In this document: positions 1-5,442 of the stretch, one piece after another | How positions within the stretch are numbered: the stretch's first letter is position 1 | Layout: the number at the start of each line of letters is the position of its first letter | From: Chloroflexota bacterium | Lineage (GTDB): Bacteria > Chloroflexota > Limnocylindria > Limnocylindrales > CSP1-4 | Reading direction: 5' to 3' | DNA length: 13,815 nt | Assembly (NCBI GenBank): GCA_021812735.1 | Contig: JAKAMV010000162.1 | Coordinates: 1-13,815, forward strand | Position numbers and translations under genes: made by a program | Notes under the pieces: generated by a model | Database searches by the model: none | Told to the model about the DNA's origin: nothing | The model's input: only the letters and a program-made list of their open reading frames with translations

Positions 1-45
1 GCCGCTCCCGCCTGCCCCGCGAGGCCCGACGCCGGCGCGCCATGA
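1..45 (+). CDS. C-terminal tail of an upstream gene (partial)
   Basis: Frame 1 is open from the window edge and stops at a TGA that overlaps the ATG of the next gene as ATGA. The visible tail reads AAPACPARPDAGAP. Third codon positions are almost all G or C, as in the coding regions here, and no good Shine-Dalgarno sequence precedes the following ATG. Both facts suit translational coupling to a real upstream gene. By context it could be another nucleotide-sugar gene such as rfbA or rfbB, but 14 residues cannot show that. Confidence 0.4.
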   Translation, partial: AAPACPARPDAGAP

Positions 46-1112
46 GGATCGCCGTCACCGGGGCGGGCGGGCGCCTGGGCAGCGCGCTGGTGACCGCGCT
101 GATGCGCGAGCCGCCCCTGGCCCGCGCGGTGTCGGTCGAGGGCTGGTCGCGCCCGAACCTCGACCTGGACCGCCCCGACACCCTGGCCCGCCTGGTGCGC
201 GACCGGCACCCCGACCTCGTGCTGCACGCGGCGGCCTGGACCGACGTGGACGGCTGCGCGCGCGACCCGGCGCTGGCGCTGCGCCGCAACGGCGAGGCGA
301 CCGCCGTCCTCGCCCAGGCCTGCCGCGAGGCCGGCGCCGACCTCCTGTACGTCTCCACCAACGAGGTCTTCGACGGCCGGCGGACCGATCGGCGGCCCTA
401 CGCGGAGGACGACCCGGTGGCCCCGGCGAACCCCTACGGCCGGAGCAAGCTGGCGGGCGAGGAGGCGGTGCTCGCCGGGGACGCGCAGTCGGCCGGTGCG
501 CGAGCCCTGGCTGGCCCACCCCCGGCGGACGGCGATCGGGCGGAGGGCGCCGGCGAGCACGGGCAGGCGGCCGGCCCAGGACAGGCAGCGGTATGTCTGC
601 AGCCCGAAGCGGTTCCGCCGGCGGCGGCGCGACCTGCACCCCGTGCCTGGGTGGTGCGCACCGCCTGGCTCTACGGCCCGCCCGGTGCCGACTTCCCATC
701 GAAGATCGTGGCGGCGGCCGTGCGGGCCATGGCCGACGGCGAGACCCTGCGCCTCGTCGCCGACGAGATCGGCTCACCGACGCGCGCCGCGGACCTGGCG
801 TCGGCGATCGTGGCGCTCGTGCGCGCCCGGCCCGCGAGCGGCGTCTTCCACCTGGTGAACGCGGGGTTCGCGTCGCGGGCGGAGTGGGCGGAGATCGTGC
901 TGCGCGACGCCGGGCTCCGCGTCCAGGTCCAGCGCGTGCCGGGCTCGACCTGGGCACGTGCCTCGACCCCGCCGGCGTGGGGCGTGCTCGCCACCGGCCG
1001 CGCCGCGATGCTCGGGATCTACCTGCGCGACTGGCGCTCGGCGCTGGCGGACGAACTGCCCCGGTACCGCATGCTCGCCGGCGAGCTACAGGCAGCGCGC
1101 GCGCCGAGATGA
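42..1112 (+). CDS. rfbD: dTDP-4-dehydrorhamnose reductase with a low-complexity insertion
   Basis: This cytoplasmic NAD(P)H-dependent SDR-family enzyme reduces dTDP-4-dehydro-L-rhamnose to dTDP-L-rhamnose, the last step of the pathway. The N-terminal Rossmann motif GAGGRLG lies at residues 7-13. AAAWTDVDGCARDP at 63-76, STNEVFDG at 105-112 and the catalytic Tyr132-x3-Lys136 pair in PYGRSKLAGEEAV follow, then VVRTAWLYGP at 204-213 and GSPTRAADLA at 244-253, all typical of RmlD. At 356 residues it is about 60 longer than usual. The excess is an Ala/Gly/Pro-rich stretch at about 147-201, between the active-site helix and the VVRT strand, where the family normally has a short loop. The start overlaps the upstream stop as ATGA. 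The substrate family is secure; activity with the insertion is untested. Confidence 0.9.
   Translation: MRIAVTGAGGRLGSALVTALMREPPLARAVSVEGWSRPNLDLDRPDTLARLVRDRHPDLVLHAAAWTDVDGCARDPALALRRNGEATAVLAQACREAGADLLYVSTNEVFDGRRTDRRPYAEDDPVAPANPYGRSKLAGEEAVLAGDAQSAGARALAGPPPADGDRAEGAGEHGQAAGPGQAAVCLQPEAVPPAAARPAPRAWVVRTAWLYGPPGADFPSKIVAAAVRAMADGETLRLVADEIGSPTRAADLASAIVALVRARPASGVFHLVNAGFASRAEWAEIVLRDAGLRVQVQRVPGSTWARASTPPAWGVLATGRAAMLGIYLRDWRSALADELPRYRMLAGELQAARAPR
480..644 (+). other. in-frame low-complexity insertion inside rfbD
   Basis: About 55 codons encoding mostly Ala, Gly, Pro, Gln and Glu replace a short loop between YGRSKLAGEEAVL and VVRTAWLYG. Third-position GC falls to roughly 70%, against about 95% on either side, so this stretch is under different constraint from the enzyme core. 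No alternative frame gives a recognisable protein. Confidence 0.6.
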
Positions 1113-1280
1113 CGGGGGCGGTCGGGATGATCGGTGCCGGCCCGTGGCACGAACGCCCGGCCCCGCGCGGAGCCGCACGCCCCGCAGACGCCGTCCGGAG
1201 CCGCGCACCGCGCAACCGCCAGTCCTCCAGAGCGACGTGCCGCGCAACACGCCGTGCCTCGGGAGTGCGCTGGTGCACCT

Positions 1281-1440
1281 GACTTCGCTAGTGCACACCA
1301 CCCGGGCACAACCGCGTCGGCCGCGTGCCGCGCAGTCCCCGTGCCCGCCGACTTCGCTAGCGCACACGACCCGGGCAGTACGGCGGCCGTGGCTGCTCGA
1401 CAGCCCCGATCTTCGCTATGGCACACCAGTCGGGCCGTAC
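1281..1440. repeat. degenerate direct repeats (GACTTCGCTAG family)
   Basis: Copy 1 begins at 1281 (GACTTCGCTAGTGCACACCA) and copy 2 at 1350 (GACTTCGCTAGCGCACACGA); both continue with CCCGGGCA. Copy 3 at 1408 (GATCTTCGCTATGGCACACC) continues with AGTCGGGCC. A weak fourth match, GATCTTCG, begins at 1487. Starts are 69, 58 and 79 bases apart, which is too irregular for CRISPR. Copy 3 is flanked by GGCTG-ctcga-CAGCC (1391-1405) and CAGCC-ggtc-GGCTG (1442-1455). These could be repeated operator sites or a decayed repeat family. Confidence 0.5.
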
Positions 1441-1521
1441 GCAGCCGGTCGGCTGTCGACCGCGACGAGCGACGGCGCACGGCTGCGATCTTCGTGTCGA
1501 TCGTCCACTGGTGCCACGATT

Positions 1522-1537
1522 CGCGCATGCATGCGCG
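1522..1537. promoter_or_regulatory. 16-bp perfect palindrome
   Basis: CGCGCATGCATGCGCG is a perfect 16-base inverted repeat with no spacer, 128 bases upstream of the rfbC ATG. Its length and symmetry suit a dimeric regulator site, but alternating purine-pyrimidine sequence can be self-complementary for other reasons. No regulator can be named. Confidence 0.3.
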
Positions 1538-1664
1538 CCATCGACCGACCGCCGCGGCCCGAAGCGCCAGTGGCCTCGCGCGCAAGGCCTCGCTGGCGAT
1601 CATTAGCGATGGAGTCGGCGCCGCCATCGGAGGGCGCGGCCCACGCGGGGGCAAGAGGAACGAG

Positions 1665-2462
1665 ATGAGCAGGGAACGACAGGCGGCGACCGGCCCGCGC
1701 GGCGCACGCGGCCGAGGAGCGTCAGCCGGGCCGCAGGGTGAACGTGGCCAAACGGCGGAACGTGGCACGCCCGGCGGACGCCGTCGGCAGACTCGAGCGG
1801 GCGACCCGTCATCGAGCGCCGCGCTGGCACCGGGGCTCGTGCAACGCGGGCAGCTCGACGGGGTGGCCTGGGGCCGGCTCGTGGTCCATGCCGACGAGCG
1901 CGGCGGGTTCCGCGAGCTCTGGCGCGCGAGCTGGTCGGACGAGCGTTTCGTGCAGGTCAATCGCTCCACGAGCCAGGCGCGCGTGCTGCGCGGGCTCCAC
2001 TACCACCGTCGCCAGCTCGACCGCTGGATCGTGACGTCCGGCCGGGCCTTCGTCGCCCTCGTGGACGTGCGCCCGCTGCTGGCCGAGTCGGCCGCACGCG
2101 AGCCGGGCACAGCCGCGCCGCTCGAGGGACAGGCGGGCGCCGGTGCGTCCTCCGCGCCCGCGGCCGGCACGCGACCCTCGACAGCACCGGCATCGTCGCT
2201 TGCCGCGCCGCGGATCGAGACCCGCGTGCTCGGGCCGGACGAGTGGGTGACCATCCCTGCGGGCGTGGCGCATGGCTTCTACGCGATCGAGGCGACTGAC
2301 CTCCTTTACTTCGTGACCAACGAGTACGACGGCACCGACGAGCTCGGCTTCGCCTGGGACGACCCCGAGGTGAACGTCCCCTGGCCGGACCGCGATCCCA
2401 TCCTCTCGCCACGGGATCGCTCGAACCCGACGCTGCGGGAGCTCGTGGCTTCGCTCCGCTGA
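1665..2462 (+). CDS. rfbC: dTDP-4-dehydrorhamnose 3,5-epimerase family protein
   Basis: This cupin-fold enzyme is expected to epimerise C3 and C5 of dTDP-4-dehydro-6-deoxyglucose, upstream of the rfbD reaction. In the 265-residue form, DERGGFRELW is at 77-86, QVNRSTSQARVLRGLHYH at 97-114 (the His in RGLHY is the usual catalytic base), IPAGVAHGF at 197-205, and FAWDDPEVNVPWP at 229-241 with the usual dyad Asp. The Lys that classical RmlC carries just after the HYQ motif appears replaced (QLDRW), so exact specificity is less certain. AGAGGA at 1655-1660 supports the ATG at 1665. However, residues 1-55 are low-complexity with Gly at nearly every third place and weak third-position GC, so a GTG at 1839 is a possible true start. 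A second low-complexity stretch sits at about 137-183. Confidence 0.82.
   Translation: MSRERQAATGPRGARGRGASAGPQGERGQTAERGTPGGRRRQTRAGDPSSSAALAPGLVQRGQLDGVAWGRLVVHADERGGFRELWRASWSDERFVQVNRSTSQARVLRGLHYHRRQLDRWIVTSGRAFVALVDVRPLLAESAAREPGTAAPLEGQAGAGASSAPAAGTRPSTAPASSLAAPRIETRVLGPDEWVTIPAGVAHGFYAIEATDLLYFVTNEYDGTDELGFAWDDPEVNVPWPDRDPILSPRDRSNPTLRELVASLR
2073..2213 (+). other. in-frame low-complexity insertion inside rfbC
   Basis: About 47 codons rich in Ala, Ser, Pro and Gly lie between VALVDVR and IETRVLGPDEW, where family members have a short turn between beta strands. Third-position GC (about 75-80%) is lower than in the flanking core. The neighbouring rfbD carries a similar insertion, although the two share no obvious common sequence. 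Confidence 0.55.
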
Positions 2463-2539
2463 CCGGCCGAAGTCCCGTACATCGATGGCGAGCGGCACTG
2501 GCCAGCGCACCGCGGCCGGGCCATGCTGGAGGCGGTGCG

Positions 2540-2546
2540 AAGGAGG
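2540..2546 (+). promoter_or_regulatory. strong ribosome-binding site of the microprotein gene
   Basis: AAGGAGG lies 7 bases before the ATG at 2554. It is the most complete Shine-Dalgarno sequence I found in the window and supports translation of a gene of only 31 codons. Confidence 0.75.
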
Positions 2547-2553
2547 CAACGCC

Positions 2554-2649
2554 ATGGACACCGGCCTCATGCTGCTGCTCAGCCTGATCCTCGCCGCCGC
2601 GCTGGTGCAGGCGTTCGTCATGATCCGGCGCGGCTGGCACGGCAGGTGA
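2554..2649 (+). CDS. 31-residue single-span membrane microprotein
   Basis: An ATG behind AAGGAGG opens a frame encoding MDTGLMLLLSLILAAALVQA followed by FVMIRRGWHGR and TGA. All 31 sense codons end in G or C, the strongest coding signature of any short frame here. The product has one hydrophobic helix (about residues 4-24) followed by Arg-Arg and a basic tail, which predicts an N-out/C-in inner-membrane peptide. It lies 91 bases after rfbC on the same strand and may be co-transcribed with it. I do not recognise a family. It could modulate a membrane complex, for instance rhamnan or polysaccharide assembly or the terminal oxidase whose assembly factor is next door, but that is speculation. Confidence 0.7.
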   Translation: MDTGLMLLLSLILAAALVQAFVMIRRGWHGR

Positions 2650-2656
2650 CACGCCA

Positions 2657-2692
2657 ACCGGCTGCGTCGGTGAGCCAAGCCGGTCGACGCAG
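2657..2692 (+). promoter_or_regulatory. overlapping inverted repeats with two alternative hairpins
   Basis: ACCGGCT (2657-2663) pairs with AGCCGGT (2678-2684), while CTGCGTCG (2662-2669) pairs with CGACGCAG (2685-2692). The two stems interleave, so full versions exclude each other. The element begins 8 bases after the microprotein stop codon. It may be a terminator with an alternative fold, or an RNA-stability element. No U-tract follows. Confidence 0.4.
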
Positions 2693-2721
2693 GGGCGGAT
2701 ACCGCCAGGAGCGCCGCTGAC

Positions 2722-2737
2722 GGGCCGCCCGCGGCCC
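2722..2737. terminator. short GC hairpin between convergent genes
   Basis: GGGCCG (2722-2727) and CGGCCC (2732-2737) form a 6-bp stem with a 4-base loop, between the plus-strand microprotein and the minus-strand ctaG. It could end transcription from both sides. There is no T-tract, so it is not a canonical intrinsic terminator. Confidence 0.3.
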
Positions 2738-2863
2738 AACACGTCGCGGGCTACTCGGCCGGATCGGCCCCCGGGTCGAGGGGGTGCGCCCCGGCGGCGG
2801 GTCGGTCGATCGGATCGGACTCTCGCGCACGACATGCAGCGCCCGGCCCGACGCGGCGGCGCG

Positions 2864-3976
2864 TCAGTCGACCGGATCGACCCCCTGCGCGGCTGCCTCG
2901 AGCGGGTCCTCCGGGCGGGGCACCCGAGCCGAGCGGGACGCCCGACCGCCCCCGGGGCCGACCGGGATCGCGCCGCGCGTCCCCAGCGCGTGCTCCTCGC
3001 GGTCGAGCCGCGCATCGAGGCGCGCGGTCGCCTGCTCCTCGGCGCGCATCCAGTCGAAGATGACGACGAGGGCGGCCACCAGGAACGCGGGTTCCTCCGC
3101 GCCCCACATGATCGCGCCCGCCAGCTGCTGGTCCGCCATGGTCGACATCCAGGGGAGATGCAGGCCGGCGTAGTAGGCGTAGAGCGGTACCTGGGCGTTC
3201 ATGATCGCCACGCCCAGGAACGCTCCCTGCGCCATCTGGATCAGCAGGGCGGCCAGCCGCACCGGGTGCGAGACGCGCCAGGGGCTGGGATCGCGCCCGA
3301 GCATGGGCCACCAGAAGAGCAGCGCGGCGGTGAGGTAGGCCAGGTGCTCGAGGTTGTGCACCGTGTCGTTGGTCAGGGCCGGCTCGTAGATGAACGAGAA
3401 GTGCGTGCCCCAGAGGACGCCCGCGTACAGGATCGAGGCCACGATAGGGTGGCTGACCAGGCGCAGTGGGCGGCTGTGCAGGATCGGCAGGATCCACCCC
3501 GTGCGCGCGCGCGGTGACGCCACCCGCAGCAGCAGGGTGATCGGCGCGCCCATCACGAGCAGCGGCGCCGCGACGATCATGAGCAGAAAGTGCTGGAGCA
3601 TGTGGTCGCTGAAGAGCACCGCCTCGTAGCGGTCTACCGGACCCTGCAGCGCGTACTCGATGACGGCCAGGCCGGCCAGGAACGCCAGGACCCGGGACCA
3701 CGGCACCGGGTTGTCCGGATGCCGGCGCCACACCTGCCAGACGCCCCCGAGATACAGGGCGGCGGTGAGCAGGGCCGGCACCTGGATCGAGGCGTCGAAC
3801 CCCCAGTCCACGATCGCGTCCAGCGGGGTCGGCGGCGTGGCCGGGATCTCGTCGGCGAGGACGTGGGCCGGCACCGCCAGCAGCGCCGTCCCCGCCAGCA
3901 GCGCGAGGGCACCCACGCGCAGCACCGGCCACAACCAGGGCCGGATGACACCGCGCGGGGAAACGGAGGGACGCAT
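2864..3976 (-). CDS. ctaG: caa3-type cytochrome c oxidase assembly protein, CtaG family
   Basis: This polytopic membrane protein of 370 residues matches the Caa3_CtaG family, which is needed for maturation (copper centre formation) of caa3-type terminal oxidase. Visible hallmarks are DHMLQHFLLM at 124-133, WGTHFSFIYEPALTNDTVHNLEH at 189-211 with several conserved His, and MADQQLAGAIMWGAEE at 280-295. About seven hydrophobic spans are evident, preceded by an N-terminal hydrophobic segment (15-42) ending in AHVLADE, either a signal anchor or a cleaved signal. The C-terminal 60 residues are charged and cytoplasmic-looking. I chose the ATG at 3976; a GTG at 3997 adds seven residues but lies upstream of a candidate -10 box. 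No oxidase subunit genes are nearby, so it stands alone. Confidence 0.85.
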   Translation of the reverse strand: MRPSVSPRGVIRPWLWPVLRVGALALLAGTALLAVPAHVLADEIPATPPTPLDAIVDWGFDASIQVPALLTAALYLGGVWQVWRRHPDNPVPWSRVLAFLAGLAVIEYALQGPVDRYEAVLFSDHMLQHFLLMIVAAPLLVMGAPITLLLRVASPRARTGWILPILHSRPLRLVSHPIVASILYAGVLWGTHFSFIYEPALTNDTVHNLEHLAYLTAALLFWWPMLGRDPSPWRVSHPVRLAALLIQMAQGAFLGVAIMNAQVPLYAYYAGLHLPWMSTMADQQLAGAIMWGAEEPAFLVAALVVIFDWMRAEEQATARLDARLDREEHALGTRGAIPVGPGGGRASRSARVPRPEDPLEAAAQGVDPVD

Positions 3977-3987
3977 CGGCGGGCGGG

Positions 3988-3993
3988 ATCGTA
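3988..3993 (-). promoter_or_regulatory. possible -10 box of ctaG
   Basis: On the minus strand TACGAT ends 11 bases before the ATG at 3976, which has no Shine-Dalgarno sequence. Transcription from it would start about five bases before that ATG, giving a nearly leaderless mRNA. No clear -35 element is visible. Confidence 0.25.
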
Positions 3994-4287
3994 GCACCGA
4001 CCGGCGACGGGGCCGGGTGCCCGGCGGGTTCCGCCGACAGCCCCACGTGCGCCAGCCCGCCGCGCGCCTCGCGGCCGGGGCCGGGAGGCGCCGGCGATGG
4101 TCCCGCGGCGCGCGCGTCGGACGGCACGGGACGGACAGCGCGCCTGCGGCTGCTCAGGCCCGCCTGCGGCCGCCCAGGGGTGATCGCATCAGGGGCGATC
4201 GCGCCCTCAGCGTGAGGCGGGGCGACGGATGCGAACCGCGCCCCGCCTCGAGTTCACCGTGGACCTGCCCGGCGCACCGGATGCGGG
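3994..4287. other. intergenic region between two minus-strand genes
   Basis: About 290 bases separate ctaG from the secreted-protein gene. No frame shows convincing coding bias. It contains the hairpin at 4214-4249, a second inverted repeat GATCGC (4182-4187)/GCGATC (4195-4200), and CGCCTGCGGC repeated exactly at 4141-4150 and 4161-4170. The gap suggests that the two minus-strand genes are transcribed separately. Confidence 0.4.
4214..4249 (-). terminator. hairpin downstream of the secreted lectin-like gene
   Basis: GAGGCGGGGCG (4214-4224) and CGCCCCGCCTC (4239-4249) form a perfect 11-bp stem with a 14-base loop, 38 bases past the stop codon of the minus-strand gene at 4288. No T-run follows, so it is a high-GC style terminator or mRNA-stabilising hairpin. 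Confidence 0.5.
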
Positions 4288-5094
4288 CTACAGCCCGAGG
4301 TACGTGATCGTGAAGCTGAGCGATCCCACGTTGTCGGGGTAGTAGGTGTCGTTGACGGCCAGCGTGAGGGTGCCGCTCGCCGAGACCGTGGCGGTGTACG
4401 CGTGGGCGGGGTTGAAGGCGCCCCAGTCGATGCAGGCGCCGTTGACGAACAGGCGGCCCCAGCAGGCGCCGAGCCCCGGCCAGCCCTCCTGGACCAGCGG
4501 CCACGGCTCGGTGGTCCCGTTGGCCCCGTTGTTGTACTGGGCGTCCACGAGTCCGAACGGCGTGTTCAGCCACTCCCCGCTGACCGCGATGCGGAACTGG
4601 CCGCTCAGGCCCGAGGGCAGCATGACCGTGGTGCCGCTCGGCGAGGCGGCGTCCACGGTGCCCGAGGCGACCATCGGGTCCACCAGGTAGACGCACACGT
4701 TGTAGGGGTTCGTCCCGATGAAGTACCCGGCGTTCGGGGTGCCCCCGATGCTCGCCTCGTAGTTCCTGAACGTGAACGGCGTGGCCACGAGCCCGGTCGC
4801 GTCACAGGTGGGGTTCGGGATCGGCGAGCCCGAGCCATCGGGGCCCGTGAGTGGCCGGAACTGCAGCCACACCGCGGCACTCGTCCAGGGGTTCTGCGAG
4901 CCGGTGCAGGTCCGGTTGGTCTCGTTGATGATCCCGCTGGCCGAGCGCACGAACGTGGCGGTGCAGTTGCCGCCATCGAACGACGCCGTGGCCGCGGGGG
5001 TGGCCGTGATCCCGGTCGCGGGTGCCGCCAGGGCCGGCGCGGTCACGGCCGCGGCCAGCATGCTCCCCAGGATCAGTGCTGCGATCCGTCGCAT
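4288..5094 (-). CDS. exported six-cysteine protein with LecA-like C-terminal module
   Basis: The 268-residue product starts with a clear Sec signal peptide (MRRIAALILGSMLAAAVTAP, likely cleavage after ALA at about 23). A G-rich ribosome site lies just upstream of the ATG. The mature part is rich in Thr, Gly, Asn and aromatics, with Cys at 44, 63, 97, 134, 211 and 221, suggesting disulfides outside the cell. From about 165 onward the pattern resembles PA-IL/LecA-type beta-sandwich modules: QFRIAVSGEW, DAQYN, HAYTATVSASGTLTLAV, and the closing NDTYYPDNVGSLSFTI at 248-263. In LecA the corresponding Asp/Asn loop binds calcium and galactose. Binding here is inference. It is divergent from the pilin cassette across a shared 348-base upstream region, so co-regulation is possible. 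The N-terminal half is unrecognised. Confidence 0.7.
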   Translation of the reverse strand: MRRIAALILGSMLAAAVTAPALAAPATGITATPAATASFDGGNCTATFVRSASGIINETNRTCTGSQNPWTSAAVWLQFRPLTGPDGSGSPIPNPTCDATGLVATPFTFRNYEASIGGTPNAGYFIGTNPYNVCVYLVDPMVASGTVDAASPSGTTVMLPSGLSGQFRIAVSGEWLNTPFGLVDAQYNNGANGTTEPWPLVQEGWPGLGACWGRLFVNGACIDWGAFNPAHAYTATVSASGTLTLAVNDTYYPDNVGSLSFTITYLGL

Positions 5095-5442
5095 CGAGCG
5101 CCCCCCCTTGCCGACGCGGGCTGGCGTTGCGAACTACCGGCCGCCCGGCCGACAGCGCGGCCAGGATCAGTGGGTCATTCCACCCGCATCGGATCCATTT
5201 GCGACCGCCCGGCTTGCAGGAGGACCGAACCGCGCCCGCGAACGTTGCAGTTGCGTGGAAAGGCGACCCGCACCTGAGCCGACCGATGACCGCAGGGGCG
5301 GCGTGCGTGGTCCCGCCGCGGACGGCATCACCCGGACCATTAGGTACGCGCCTTGAACCGATCGTCCGGGGCATCCGCAAGTCCCGCTGTTAGGCGGCCC
5401 CGCGATCTTGGCGTTCGCTGACCCACACAGCGAGGATTGCGG
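5095..5442. other. divergent upstream region between the secreted protein and the pilin cassette
   Basis: These 348 bases separate divergently read genes and must contain both promoters. The sequence is slightly less GC-rich near 5170-5260 and 5335-5365. Short GC inverted repeats such as CGGCC-gcc-CGGCCG near 5138 are present. I found no convincing sigma-70 promoter pair, riboswitch motif or small gene. Confidence 0.35.

Larger units (their letters stand above)
1113..1664. other. 552-base intergenic region upstream of rfbC
   Basis: Frames stay open here on both strands, but third positions show no coding bias and no frame gives a recognisable protein, so I treat the region as non-coding. It holds degenerate GACTTCGCTAG-type repeats, two mirror-image GGCTG/CAGCC hairpins around the third repeat, and a 16-bp palindrome. 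Being the only long gap in an otherwise tight rhamnose cluster, it probably carries the promoter and control region of rfbC. I could not identify a convincing -35/-10 pair. Confidence 0.5.

Noticed and set aside
1281..1494. CRISPR array
   Set aside because: Repeats are imperfect, copy number is three to four, spacing is irregular, and no cas genes are nearby.
1134..1664. Open plus-strand frame extending rfbC upstream to 442 residues
   Set aside because: Third-position GC bias is absent, the sequence encodes repeat-derived low-complexity protein, and a good ribosome site precedes the internal ATG at 1665.
2657..2692. Classical H-type pseudoknot
   Set aside because: The stems interleave as in a pseudoknot, but the two crossing loops would be zero bases long with an eight-base junction between stems. 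Alternative hairpins fit better.
2751..4127. 458-residue minus-strand open frame overlapping ctaG
   Set aside because: It is a shifted-frame shadow of ctaG, Ala/Arg/Gly/Pro-rich with no domain; the CtaG frame has conserved His motifs.
4141..4170. Exact direct repeat CGCCTGCGGC, two copies 20 bases apart
   Set aside because: Ten GC-rich bases repeated twice is weak evidence in this composition, with no associated feature.
5095..5442. Riboswitch (for example c-di-GMP type) ahead of the pilin cassette
   Set aside because: I compared the region with the GEMM core and other common motifs by eye and found no conserved core. An Infernal search would be decisive.
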